Of a stretch of DNA of 47,275 nucleotides, positions 26,055-34,586 are shown in pieces. The DNA comes from Bacillota bacterium (GTDB lineage Bacteria; Bacillota; Clostridia; Oscillospirales; Acutalibacteraceae), in contig JAEZGM010000013.1 of NCBI GenBank assembly GCA_023416955.1, forward strand, positions 1 through 47,275, in the 5' to 3' direction. Below the pieces are notes generated by a model that made no database searches, was not told where the DNA came from, and worked only from the letters and a program-made list of their open reading frames with translations. Within the stretch, counting starts at the first letter, position 1; each line of letters starts with the position of its first letter. The translations under genes were made by a program, and so were the position numbers.

Positions 26055-26993
26055 TTGTCTGATCAAGTATTGACCGTTACCCTGAACCCATCTGTCGACA
26101 AAACGATTTCGATTGAGAAATTTGTTCCGTTCGGTTTGAATCGGGTGGTGGATTCCAGAATGGATCCGGGCGGAAAAGGAATCAACGTGGCCAGAGTACT
26201 TCGGAATTTCGGGGTCAGCGTCACGGCGACAGGACTGATTGCCGGCAGTCAGGGAAAGCTTTTGCTGAGTCATTTGGTTCAGAATGAAATTCCGGCTGAT
26301 TTTTATGAGATCGGCGGTGAGACGCGGACCAATATTAAAATTCGGGATCTCAGCAATAATAAAACAACAGAAATCAATGAAAAAGGGTTCCAGGTCACAG
26401 AAGAGAATCTGAACGGCTTCCGCGAAAAATACCGGCACCTGATTCGGGATTCCGCGGTTGTCGTATTGAGCGGCAGCATCCCCCCCGGGGTGCCTCCCGG
26501 ATTTTACGGCGAATGTATCCAGACCGCCAAAAGCAGTGGAAAAAAGGTCATTCTGGACGCGGAAGGCGAAGCATTCCGGGAAGGTCTGCGTGCCGTTCCG
26601 TTCGCAGTCAAGCCGAATCTGCACGAACTGGAATTGGCCGTGGGAAGAACCTTGGAAACCCGCAGCGAAGTCGTCGGGGTGGTAAAAGACATTCTCGCCG
26701 AAGGAGTCGAAACGGTGATCGTTTCCATGGGACCGAAGGGCGCGATTGTCGCCGATCAAAAAGAAATCTATCAGGTGGATTCCTGGAATGTAGAAGTAAA
26801 GGGTGCCACCGGTGCCGGTGATTCCATGGTGGGCGCTTTGGCATATTCCATGTTAAACAGCAGTTCTCTTTTGGATATTGCAAAAATTACAACGGCGGCG
26901 GGAACAATTACCGTGTCGAAGGAAGGAACACAAATCTGCGGGTTTCAGGAAGTCATGAGGTCCCTGGATTATGTGCATGTCCTTAAAATATAG
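26055..26993 (+). CDS. 1-phosphofructokinase-type PfkB sugar-phosphate kinase
   Basis: 312-aa PfkB-family kinase with the N-terminal MDPGGKGINVARVL signature and the C-terminal ATP/anion-hole motif VKGATGAGDSMVGAL, whose Asp is the catalytic base. It fits the FruK/LacC subgroup, phosphorylating fructose-1-phosphate to fructose-1,6-bisphosphate or tagatose-6-phosphate to the 1,6-bisphosphate. Start is TTG, 8 bases after AGGAGG. The non-fructose-type PTS permease next to it leaves the substrate open. Confidence 0.86.
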   Translation: MSDQVLTVTLNPSVDKTISIEKFVPFGLNRVVDSRMDPGGKGINVARVLRNFGVSVTATGLIAGSQGKLLLSHLVQNEIPADFYEIGGETRTNIKIRDLSNNKTTEINEKGFQVTEENLNGFREKYRHLIRDSAVVVLSGSIPPGVPPGFYGECIQTAKSSGKKVILDAEGEAFREGLRAVPFAVKPNLHELELAVGRTLETRSEVVGVVKDILAEGVETVIVSMGPKGAIVADQKEIYQVDSWNVEVKGATGAGDSMVGALAYSMLNSSSLLDIAKITTAAGTITVSKEGTQICGFQEVMRSLDYVHVLKI

Positions 26994-27215
26994 AGGCGCA
27001 ACTAATTTTTTTTAACCGCAATGACCGTTTTAGACTGTACTTGATTGGAAAGGATTGATTTTACTAAAAAAAAGAGCGAATGTGAAAAAGCACAGGAGAA
27101 TTTTGTGGAAAGACATTTGTGAAAAAGAGTAATCGGGGGTTTTGTTTCCGCAGAGAAAGGAGCGAAAATCGACGCTGTGATTGCTCACGACCCAAAAATT
27201 CAAGGAGGATGGAGT
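26994..27215 (+). other. Leader region before the PTS permease
   Basis: 222 bp without a clear gene. I see no hairpin-plus-U-run terminator and no obvious ribonucleic antiterminator (BglG-type) element. A GTG with a 16-codon frame (MKKHRRILWKDICEKE) lies near 27081-27131 but lacks support as a gene. The strong AAGGAGG for the permease is at 27202-27208. Confidence 0.4.
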
Positions 27216-29105
27216 ATGGCAAAGGTTGATATTCAGGCTACCGCTAAGGGAATTGTCGAGTGCCTGGGAGGAAAAGACAATTTTTCCTCCGTTACACACT
27301 GCGCAACACGTCTGAGAGTCTATTTAAAGGACGATTCGAAACTCAACAAGGAAGCGCTTCTGAAAGTCCCGGGCGTAATCGCCCTGGATAAAGCTACCGA
27401 TCAGTATCAGGTCATTCTGGGACAAATTGTGGGGGATGTCTGCGATGCCGTGCAGGCGATTACCGGCGCCGACGCGGCAACTCAGGCGGCGTCAAAAGGG
27501 GAAAAGAAGAAAGGCGGCCCGATCGCGCTGCTGGGGCGGTTCTTCGAGTTTATCGCCGGTATTATGCAGCCGATTATTCCGGCGCTCTGCACCGCCGGTT
27601 TGCTGAAGGTTGTGCTCATTGTTATAGGTATGTGCGGGGTATCCGATAAAGCCCCGACCTATCAGATGCTGAACTTCCTTTCCGATGTAGTGTTCTACTT
27701 CCTTCCTGTTTTCGTTGCCTATTCATCCGCGAAGAAGTTCAAAACGGATCCTATTATTTCGCTGGTTCTGGCATGCGCGCTTCTGCATCCGAACTGGACG
27801 GCCATCGTCGTGGCAGGGAAACCGATGGATTTCTTTGGTCTGCCGGTTCTGCTGACAAACTACAGTTCAACGTTCATTCAGATTATTCTGACCGTATGGA
27901 TTCTGTCGTACGTGGAAAAATGGGTCAAAAAGATCATCCCCACCGTGGTTTCCAGCTTCTTCGTTCCGTTTGTTGTCACGCTGATCATGGCTGTGATTAT
28001 GTTTGTCGCCACTGCGCCGCTGGGCGGATATTTGAGCGGTGCGATCGAAAGCTTTATCGTCTGGATCAAGGCAACTACGGGCGGGCTTGCTCCCGCAATC
28101 GTTACTTTCCTTGGCCCGTGGATTGCTATGGGCGGCATGCATCTGGCTTTGGTGCCGTTTGCCGTTCAGCAGATTGCCACCGTTGGGTATGACGACCTTA
28201 TCAACGTATGGTTCCTGTGCTTCACCATCTCGGCGGGTTCCGTTGCTTTGGCGGTTGTGCTGAAAACGAAGAACAAAAAACTGCGGCAGATCGCCATTCC
28301 GGCTGTCATCAGCGGTCTGTTCGGCGGCGTCAGTGAACCGACTACTTACGGAATTTCCATGAAGATGGTAAAACCGTACTGGGCAAACTTGATTGCAGCA
28401 ACTATTGCCGCCCTTTACGCAGGGCTTGTTCACCTGAAAGCATATGCCTTCGGTGCCTATTCGCTGACAAGCCTGTTGGCTTATATGGGCACCAAGGGCG
28501 ACCAGGAAAACTTCATCCACGCGTGCATCACCGTCGCCATTGATATCGTTGTGACCGTAATTCTGGTCTATGTGTTCGGCTTCGACGATTCGATTTACAA
28601 CGATGCCCCGGACAAGGATGCAAAGAAAAAAGCCCTTGAAGAGAAAGTCAAGGATGACACTATCACCGCTCCCGTCGCGGGGGAATTCGTGAAACAGGAA
28701 ACCCTGAAAGACAATACGTTCCGCCAGGGAATCCTCGGCCCCTGCTTTGGAATCATCCCCGCCGACGCGGATCTGTATTCGCCGATTAACGGTGTGGTCA
28801 ACATGGTGCAGGAAACCAAGCACGCAATCGGCATTACCGGGGAAAACGGAGACGAGGTTTTGGTGCACATCGGAATTGATTCCGTAAAGCTGAACGGCGA
28901 AGGTCTCCTGAATTTTGTAAAGATCGGAGACAAAGTGACAACCAAGACAAAAATCGCGTCGTTTAATAAGAAAGCATTCTCTGACAAAGGCATTGACAGC
29001 ACCGTCATCGTCATTCTGACAAACAGCGATTCTTTTCTGTCCGTTAATTTCAGGGAAGCAAAGGCGATATCAACCGGCGCGGTTGTCGCCGAACTTAAAG
29101 CATAA
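27216..29105 (+). CDS. PTS EIIBCA permease, glucose/beta-glucoside superfamily
   Basis: 629-aa membrane permease that imports and phosphorylates a sugar. The order is B-C-A: EIIB with phospho-Cys29 (SSVTHCATRLRV), an EIIC membrane domain (about residues 100-460) with GGVSEPTTYGI, and an EIIA of the glucose type with active-site His551 (VLVHIGIDSVKLNGEG). I start at the ATG at 27216, 7 bases after AAGGAGG; the frame is open 13 codons further. The esterase gene starts 15 bp after its stop. Most beta-glucoside operons encode a phospho-glycosidase, and none is present here. Confidence 0.92.
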   Translation: MAKVDIQATAKGIVECLGGKDNFSSVTHCATRLRVYLKDDSKLNKEALLKVPGVIALDKATDQYQVILGQIVGDVCDAVQAITGADAATQAASKGEKKKGGPIALLGRFFEFIAGIMQPIIPALCTAGLLKVVLIVIGMCGVSDKAPTYQMLNFLSDVVFYFLPVFVAYSSAKKFKTDPIISLVLACALLHPNWTAIVVAGKPMDFFGLPVLLTNYSSTFIQIILTVWILSYVEKWVKKIIPTVVSSFFVPFVVTLIMAVIMFVATAPLGGYLSGAIESFIVWIKATTGGLAPAIVTFLGPWIAMGGMHLALVPFAVQQIATVGYDDLINVWFLCFTISAGSVALAVVLKTKNKKLRQIAIPAVISGLFGGVSEPTTYGISMKMVKPYWANLIAATIAALYAGLVHLKAYAFGAYSLTSLLAYMGTKGDQENFIHACITVAIDIVVTVILVYVFGFDDSIYNDAPDKDAKKKALEEKVKDDTITAPVAGEFVKQETLKDNTFRQGILGPCFGIIPADADLYSPINGVVNMVQETKHAIGITGENGDEVLVHIGIDSVKLNGEGLLNFVKIGDKVTTKTKIASFNKKAFSDKGIDSTVIVILTNSDSFLSVNFREAKAISTGAVVAELKA

Positions 29106-29120
29106 CGAGGTAATAGCATA

Positions 29121-30206
29121 ATGAAAAGACAGTACGACCCATCTCTCGTCGTGGAAATTCAAAAGAAAACATATTCGGCAAAGACCGGAGAGCTGGATAC
29201 AATCTTCAAACCTATTCCGGATGATGACAAAAAGGACGTTCTTGACCGCCGTGTTTTAAGCACGGCGATCAAGAAAAAGGAAATCCACAAAACGATTACC
29301 TATGCCCCTAAATACAGCCTTTTTTCCCAACGGTATCGGCCGGACAAAGTAAATTACGACCTGACGGAATCCGAAATTACCGAAGAAGAAACACTGATCC
29401 CGATCGGCGGCGGCCATTATATCGATTGTTTCTTCTATTCTAAGCCTTCCTCACAAAAGAACAGGCCTGCACTGATTTTTCTGCACGGTGGCGGGTTTAC
29501 GGCCGGCGATCATACGGGGTACCGCAATGCGATGAAATTAATCGCCGAACAGTCGGGCGGCATTGTTATTTTCCCCGAATACCGCCTTGCACCCGAAAAT
29601 CCGTTTCCCGCCGGTGTGGAAGATTCGTGGGGGACGGTAACCTGGGTATTTCAGAACGCAGAACAGCTGGGAATCGATCCGGACAGAATAATGGTTGCGG
29701 GGGACAGTGCAGGCGGAAACTGTGCGCTGGGCTGTGCAATCAAGGACAACGACCACATCATAAAGGAGCTGGTGGCGCTGTATCCCGCCGTGGATTCCAC
29801 TCCGCTCGAAAAGCTGACCGCTTATTCGTGGTCCTACGACCTGTATCCCGTTATTGAAGAGCACAGGGAATACGCGTACAACCGGATCGACCGAATCAAG
29901 GACGGAAGTCCTTCGCTTGAAAATTATTATCTTCAGGGCCGGGCGGATTACACGAATCCTCTGGTTTCTCCCGTTTATTACAACAATCTGAAGAAATTCC
30001 CCAAAACGATTATCGCCTCTGCGGAATACGATTATTTGCGGGTCAGTGATGACTATTTCGCTTTCCTGCTCAAGCAAAACGGCGTCGATGTGACCAACAT
30101 CCGTTATTTGGGCTGTGACCACGGGTTCATGGACTGCCTGGGAATCGAACCGCAGGCGGAAGAATTCTGTCTGTTGATGGCAAAAGAGCTTTCCAGCCTT
30201 GCCTGA
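29121..30206 (+). CDS. Alpha/beta-hydrolase esterase, hormone-sensitive-lipase family
   Basis: 361-aa cytoplasmic hydrolase without signal peptide. The oxyanion-hole motif HGGGF (FLHGGGFTAGDH), the nucleophile elbow GDSAGG, a catalytic Asp in the ASAEYDYLR region and the catalytic His in GCDHGFMD define the HSL/acetyl-esterase family. It extends about 80 residues before the core fold. Its place inside a PTS operon suggests that it deacylates the imported phospho-sugar or a derivative. That role is inference. Confidence 0.85.
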   Translation: MKRQYDPSLVVEIQKKTYSAKTGELDTIFKPIPDDDKKDVLDRRVLSTAIKKKEIHKTITYAPKYSLFSQRYRPDKVNYDLTESEITEEETLIPIGGGHYIDCFFYSKPSSQKNRPALIFLHGGGFTAGDHTGYRNAMKLIAEQSGGIVIFPEYRLAPENPFPAGVEDSWGTVTWVFQNAEQLGIDPDRIMVAGDSAGGNCALGCAIKDNDHIIKELVALYPAVDSTPLEKLTAYSWSYDLYPVIEEHREYAYNRIDRIKDGSPSLENYYLQGRADYTNPLVSPVYYNNLKKFPKTIIASAEYDYLRVSDDYFAFLLKQNGVDVTNIRYLGCDHGFMDCLGIEPQAEEFCLLMAKELSSLA

Positions 30207-30282
30207 CCGTTATTTTCGGCTCCCGGCCGGGGATCGTTTTCAGTCCGGAGATTTTTAATTTTAAGGTAGAAAGGCAAAAAAC

Positions 30283-30540
30283 ATGCAGAAATTTTCTTAT
30301 ACGGTAAAAGATGCAGACGGTCTGCACGCACGCCCGGCGGGACTTTTGGTACAATGCGCGAAGTCCTGCGCTTCCGATGTAATGATCCGGTTTAACGGAA
30401 AATCGGCGGATGCAAAACGTATTTTCGCCGTTATGGGTTTGGATGTAAAAAGTGGCGGTCAGATAACCGTCGTAGTTGAGGGTCCGGACGAAAGCGCGGA
30501 TTGTGCAAAGCTCAAAAGCTTTTGCGAAGCGAATATTTGA
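30283..30540 (+). CDS. ptsH: Phosphocarrier protein HPr
   Basis: 85-aa HPr. The phospho-acceptor is His15 in DGLHARPAG, receiving phosphate from enzyme I and passing it to EIIA. The position of the regulatory Ser46 of Gram-positive HPr holds Arg46 (ADAKRIFAVMGLDV), so HPr kinase could not phosphorylate it there. It therefore looks like an operon-dedicated HPr that does not take part in CcpA signalling. It lies 13 bp before the enzyme I gene. A spaced G-rich site precedes the ATG. Confidence 0.9.
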   Translation: MQKFSYTVKDADGLHARPAGLLVQCAKSCASDVMIRFNGKSADAKRIFAVMGLDVKSGGQITVVVEGPDESADCAKLKSFCEANI

Positions 30541-30553
30541 AGCGGGTGACAAG

Positions 30554-32176
30554 ATGAAAAAGCTCCATGGAATCGGAGTGTCGGGTGGTATTGCCATGGG
30601 CCGTATCCAACGGTATCAGAACGCTGTACCCGAAACTCAAAAGCGGACGGTTGAAGACGTCAAAACGGAACTGATCCGTTTTGAGAAGGCTCAGAAAGAG
30701 GCAATCAACGAAATCAATCAGATCTATCTGGAATCACTCAAACAGATCGGCGAAAAAGATTCCATGATTTTTCAGATCCATATCATGATGCTTCAGGATG
30801 AAGATTTTTCGGATGCGATCCGGGAGAAAATTGAACACGAAAGGGCTTCTGCCGAATATGGCGTGTGGAAAACGGGGCAGGAATTTTCGGAACAGTTCGC
30901 TCAAATGGATTCCGAATACATGCAGAACCGAAAAACGGATGTCGTCGATATTGCCCGCCGTTTGGTCCAATGCCTGACCTCGAAGGAGGAGGCAGCTCCT
31001 GAGGACTGGAAGGAATCTTTTATACTGGCTGCCGAGGATCTGACTCCAAGCGAAACGATACAAATGAACAAAGCCAAGGTGCTTGCGATTCTTACGCGCG
31101 AAGGTTCCCAAACTTCTCATTCCGCCATTCTGGCACGAACAATGGGAATTCCCGCCGTAGCGGGCCTTTCCGAGAGTTTTACGGAACTGAAAGATAGAGC
31201 CTTTGCGGCGATCGACGGGACTTCCGGAGACATCATTCTGGAGCCGGACGAATCCGTCCGAAAGGATTTTAAAGAAAAGGACCGGGAATACCGGGAAAAC
31301 CGGCTGCAGCTGAAGGGGCTGACAAAGTCCCGGGCAGTAACCAAGGACGGCAGGGCAGTTGAAGTGAACGCCAATATCGGTCATCCGGACGACGCGGACC
31401 TCGCTTTGGAAAACGGAGCCGACGGGATTGGCCTGTTCCGCAGCGAGTTTCTTTATCTGGAACGTTCCTCTTTGCCTACGGAGGAGGAGCAGTTTCAGGC
31501 TTACCGCAGCGTGCTTGAAAAAATGGATGGAAAGCCGGTGATTATCCGCACATTTGATATTGGTGCGGATAAACAGGTTCCCTATCTGAACCTGCCGAAA
31601 GAGGCGAACCCCGCCCTCGGTTATCGGGCCATCCGAATCTGCCTGGAGCAAAAGGATCTGTTCCGGACCCAGCTTCGCGCGTTGCTTCGGGCTTCGGCAT
31701 TCGGCAGCCTGCAAATTATGTTCCCAATGATTATCTCCGTGAACGAAGTCAGAGCGGCAAGGGTCATGCTTGAGGAAGCAAAAGCGGAATTGGCCGCGGA
31801 GGGAATTGCTTTTGCGCCAGATCTGAAAATCGGAATTATGATAGAAACACCGGCGGCTGCTGTGTTGAGCGGAGAATTGGCAAAAGAATGCGACTTTTTC
31901 AGCATAGGCACAAATGACCTGACCCAATATACGCTGGCTGTAGATCGTCTAAACGGAACTACTGCCAAGCTCTACGATCAGCGCAATCCCGCAGTGCTGA
32001 AAATGATTCAAATGACTGCCGAAAATGCGCATGAGGCCGGGATACCAGTTGGAATCTGTGGAGAATCCGCCTCAGATCTCTTCCTCACAGAATTTTATCT
32101 CAATATCGGAATCGAAGAACTTTCCGTTGCTCCATCGTCTGTTTTGGAATTGAAAAAAACGATCTGCAGTTTATAG
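30554..32176 (+). CDS. ptsI: PTS enzyme I (phosphoenolpyruvate-protein phosphotransferase)
   Basis: 540-aa enzyme I that takes phosphate from PEP and gives it to HPr. The phosphorylated His189 is in GSQTSHSAILAR. The PEP-binding barrel has GADGIGLFRSEFLYL, IRTFDIGADKQ, FFSIGTNDLTQYTLAVDR and the catalytic Cys in VGICGESA. It is about 30 residues shorter than most enzymes I. I use the ATG at 30554 (MKKLHGIGVSGG); the frame is open 26 codons into the HPr gene. With HPr it gives this operon its own phosphorelay. Confidence 0.93.
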   Translation: MKKLHGIGVSGGIAMGRIQRYQNAVPETQKRTVEDVKTELIRFEKAQKEAINEINQIYLESLKQIGEKDSMIFQIHIMMLQDEDFSDAIREKIEHERASAEYGVWKTGQEFSEQFAQMDSEYMQNRKTDVVDIARRLVQCLTSKEEAAPEDWKESFILAAEDLTPSETIQMNKAKVLAILTREGSQTSHSAILARTMGIPAVAGLSESFTELKDRAFAAIDGTSGDIILEPDESVRKDFKEKDREYRENRLQLKGLTKSRAVTKDGRAVEVNANIGHPDDADLALENGADGIGLFRSEFLYLERSSLPTEEEQFQAYRSVLEKMDGKPVIIRTFDIGADKQVPYLNLPKEANPALGYRAIRICLEQKDLFRTQLRALLRASAFGSLQIMFPMIISVNEVRAARVMLEEAKAELAAEGIAFAPDLKIGIMIETPAAAVLSGELAKECDFFSIGTNDLTQYTLAVDRLNGTTAKLYDQRNPAVLKMIQMTAENAHEAGIPVGICGESASDLFLTEFYLNIGIEELSVAPSSVLELKKTICSL

Positions 32177-32290
32177 AAAAAACGGTAGCCCTCCACATCT
32201 GGGGTTCCAATAGTTCCGCGTTTTTCTGCAATAAAAAATATTTTGTGGTCATCCAGTATGTCGGTAAGGGCATCAATACTGAGTAATATA

Positions 32291-32323
32291 AAAACGGGCG
32301 GCAGATTTTTCTGTCGCTCGTTT
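32291..32323. terminator. Hairpin after ptsI, probably bidirectional terminator
   Basis: AAACGGGCGGCAGA pairs with TCTGTCGCTCGTTT around a T-rich loop. The T-run is better in the - direction (GTTTTTAT) than in the + direction (TTTCATT). It separates the PTS operon from the second half of the array. Confidence 0.6.
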
Positions 32324-32517
32324 CATTGTATTCGCGTTTATACACTCACTTAAGATTTACATAATCACATTGGTACTATATAATCACAGACATCTGGTGA
32401 TGGGTAGTGTCAAGATTTATGCGCAAATTAGTTTGCAGGTTCTGAAGAAATGACGTTAGCCTGCTGTCAATTATTCTGCTTGCATGTAGTTCAAAATGCT
32501 GCCTAATGAGAATTCAT
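32324..32517. other. Gene-free stretch between the PTS operon and site E
   Basis: About 190 AT-rich bases with no convincing frame, no hairpin and no recognisable insertion-sequence end. It marks the junction of the + strand PTS locus and the - strand array. Confidence 0.4.
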
Positions 32518-32564
32518 TAAACATAATGAGAAGTTAAAATAGAGGGGTACCCCATTTTGCTCTC
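32518..32564 (-). repeat. Cassette-boundary element, site E (after the APH-type gene)
   Basis: The most compact site. The right half TAAACATAATGAGAAGTTA (32518-32536) and an inverted partner (GAGAGCAAAATGGGG on the - strand, to 32564) overlap the stop codon. It folds into one long hairpin: AATGAGA/TCTCATT, AAAAT/ATTTT and GGGG/CCCC around a TA loop, with unpaired TCT and AACT/GC bases. No U-run follows, so it is not a terminator. Confidence 0.75.
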
Positions 32565-33438
32565 ATTTGGCGAGACCAGTGTACCAAATTGGTACAGGGT
32601 TCTGCATATTATTATACCACTGCAAAACCTCTTTTGCCTGACTGAGCATGGTATCAATTTCACTTTGACCGAATGGAATTGCCCACGGTACAGAAGAAAG
32701 TGTATTACTTGAAATATACAACGCAAGCAACTGCCAAAATATAATTGGTACGTCATCATCAAAATATCCATTTACCATACCCGAAGCAAACAGAGGTGAC
32801 TTCTGTGCACACCAGACAATTCGATTGAATTCTTCCCAGGGATCGCCATAGTCATCACGGTCAAAGTCAATAATCTGCAACTGCCTATTACTGTCAATCA
32901 TCATATTTGCAAGATGATAATCTCCGTGTTGGTAGCATTGCGGACGATTTTTCAAAAGATGTCGATTATCAATTATGTAATCAATGAAAGCCTGTCCGTT
33001 TCCATATTTAATCGAACAGTCTGTGTATTTTTGAATATTTCGTTCAATCTTTCTGTTAAAACGTGTTTCCCAATCCTCCTGAGATTCAGGCGCAGGAATA
33101 GAATGAATCTTTTTCAGAATTCGTCCCGCATTAAACCCATATAAATATTGTTCATTGTCAGACAGTGTGTGGATGACTTCTTCGGCATCCTTCCCATCAA
33201 TCCAACTTTGCAGTAAGTAAATTCCCTCGTCACAAGTACCAAATTCAATTGGTTGACACATTGGCACACCGAGTGCTGACACACGTTGCATCATTGCAAA
33301 TTCGTTCTTTTTGCGATTATATTGCTCAATTGGAGAAGTTCGGAGAAGATATTTTGTGCCGTCGGCAGTAGTAACGCTGTACTTTTTATCACCCGACCAA
33401 CCTTTATTGATAGCTTTTTTTTCTATAAAATCATTCAT
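32563..33438 (-). CDS. Aminoglycoside phosphotransferase (APH)-family kinase
   Basis: 291-aa protein with the APH/choline-kinase fold. The catalytic loop is YQHGDYHLANMMID (HGDxxxxN) and the metal-binding motif is IIDFDRDDYGDP (DFD). The substrate may be an aminoglycoside or another small alcohol; the sequence is not one I can tie to a known resistance allele. I start at the ATG at 33438; a GTG at 33462 is possible, and the AGGAGG lies 14 bases from the ATG, so the start is not certain. Single-gene unit between sites F1 and E. Confidence 0.82.
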   Translation of the reverse strand: MNDFIEKKAINKGWSGDKKYSVTTADGTKYLLRTSPIEQYNRKKNEFAMMQRVSALGVPMCQPIEFGTCDEGIYLLQSWIDGKDAEEVIHTLSDNEQYLYGFNAGRILKKIHSIPAPESQEDWETRFNRKIERNIQKYTDCSIKYGNGQAFIDYIIDNRHLLKNRPQCYQHGDYHLANMMIDSNRQLQIIDFDRDDYGDPWEEFNRIVWCAQKSPLFASGMVNGYFDDDVPIIFWQLLALYISSNTLSSVPWAIPFGQSEIDTMLSQAKEVLQWYNNMQNPVPIWYTGLAK

Positions 33439-33501
33439 AGCCGTCTTTACAACCTCCTGCACAAAATATAAATACTCAGATCATCCTCTCAAAGAATATC
33501 A

Positions 33502-33566
33502 TAAACACAATGCGAAGATTGTTTTTGTTTCATAGCTGTCAAGTTTGCTCGTTATCTTAATTAAAT
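33502..33566 (-). repeat. Cassette-boundary element, site F1 (after a gene remnant)
   Basis: Right half TAAACACAATGCGAAGATT at 33502-33520, upstream of the APH-type gene. A weak inverted partner near 33548-33566 overlaps the stop codon of the remnant at 33561-33623. Confidence 0.55.
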
Positions 33567-33623
33567 AAGCCACTCTTTTGCTTTTTCAAAATCATTTGAG
33601 ATTTCTGCCACCAGCAAATCATA
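33561..33623 (-). pseudogene. C-terminal gene remnant between sites F2 and F1
   Basis: Between the two boundary motifs the - strand reads YDLLVAEISNDFEKAKEWLI and a stop. It looks like the tail of a real protein and has no room for a start: it begins directly at the outer edge of site F2. It is followed by its own boundary site F1, so it is a unit whose 5' part was replaced by the methyltransferase unit. Confidence 0.5.
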
Positions 33624-33684
33624 GACATACTGGGAAGTTCAAGATGCCCATGCGACTGACCGGTATACTCATACCGTATTCTTA
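33622..33684 (-). repeat. Cassette-boundary element, site F2 (after the methyltransferase gene)
   Basis: Right half TAGACATACTGGGAAGTTC at 33622-33640. The inverted partner TAAGAATACGG (33674-33684, - strand) begins with the stop codon of the methyltransferase gene. Between them GGTAT and ATACC form an inner stem. Confidence 0.65.
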
Positions 33685-34488
33685 TAATTTTCTTGCTTTG
33701 ATTACGAAAGTTACAGGAAGCATCTTTGCTTTTTTTGCAAAATCGTCGTCCCGCGATTGCATCATTTCATCATCAGATTGTTCAATCAATTGCTCAATTA
33801 CAAATCCTGCCTTTGCAAGCGCATTCACATAGGTTGATAGTTTACGGTCCGATAATGCGAGCGTGCCTTCATTAAAGGATACAGAGTACCAAGATTCATC
33901 AAAATAACATTTTTTAAAAACAAGCATATCATTTTCTACAGCAACACATTTGTGGATAGGGTGAGACCAACTGAAAATAAATACACCGTCTTTTTTTAGG
34001 TAAGAAGCAATTCGAGAAAAAGTACTCTCAAGGTCGGTGGTCCAACCTATCGCATAAACCGAATAAACAAAGTCAAAATAATCCACTGGTATGCCGCAAT
34101 CCGCTTCCATGGGGGAACAGATCAATTTTGCTGAAAGATCGAATGCCTCCAAATGCTGCTTCGCCTTTTCAATCTGTTCTTTTGACAGGTCTATACCCCA
34201 TAGTTCTGATGCTTCACGTTCCCCTAGATATTGCAAGGAGTGACCGGTTCCACAACCTATCTCCAGCACCTTCTTCCCAGAGACATCGCCAAAAAGCTGA
34301 CATTTCTCTTCCGAGACAAATGCCCCATATTTGGGAAGCGCGGTTGTTCCTAAAATATCATTTCCTTTTGTGTCCCAAAAGAGACAGTTTGTTTGATGAA
34401 TCGTATCCTTGTCCATATCAACTGAGATGGCGTAGCTAACCTCGCCTGCACCTATAATGTTCGTTCTATTAGCAGAATTCTTGTCCAT
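33682..34488 (-). CDS. Class I SAM-dependent methyltransferase
   Basis: 268-aa methyltransferase with the SAM-binding motif KVLEIGCGTGHSLQYLG, motif II acidic residue in LWGIDLSKEQIEKA, and YFDFVYSVYAIGWTTD as the post-motif region. A C-terminal extension carries HPIHKC. Substrate unknown. I chose the ATG at 34488, which has GAGGAT upstream; the ATG at 34542 inside site G and an internal ATG at 34416 are alternatives. Single-gene unit between sites G and F2. Confidence 0.84.
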   Translation of the reverse strand: MDKNSANRTNIIGAGEVSYAISVDMDKDTIHQTNCLFWDTKGNDILGTTALPKYGAFVSEEKCQLFGDVSGKKVLEIGCGTGHSLQYLGEREASELWGIDLSKEQIEKAKQHLEAFDLSAKLICSPMEADCGIPVDYFDFVYSVYAIGWTTDLESTFSRIASYLKKDGVFIFSWSHPIHKCVAVENDMLVFKKCYFDESWYSVSFNEGTLALSDRKLSTYVNALAKAGFVIEQLIEQSDDEMMQSRDDDFAKKAKMLPVTFVIKARKL

Positions 34489-34541
34489 TTTGGTACCATC
34501 CTCAAATATAAATAATCTGACTTCAGATCCAGTGTATTTCA

Positions 34542-34586
34542 TAAAGAAAGTGCGAAACCCATGTGACCCAAATCCCGATTTGCTTA
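34542..34586 (-). repeat. Cassette-boundary element, site G (after the HD gene)
   Basis: The most diverged right half, TAAAGAAAGTGCGAAACCC at 34542-34560. The inverted partner TAAGCAAATCGGG (34574-34586, - strand) begins at the HD gene stop codon and matches the right half at 8 of 13 positions. Confidence 0.55.

Noticed and set aside
32150..32290. Protein-like - strand frame (DALTDILDDHKIFFIAEKRGT) overlapping the end of ptsI
   Set aside because: It has no start codon or ribosome binding site, runs antisense into the ptsI coding end and has no recognised family. It may be a remnant, but the support is too thin for a feature.
32563..33438. A specific aminoglycoside resistance gene name
   Set aside because: The APH fold and motifs are clear, but the fold also covers non-resistance kinases, and I cannot match it to a known resistance allele by eye.
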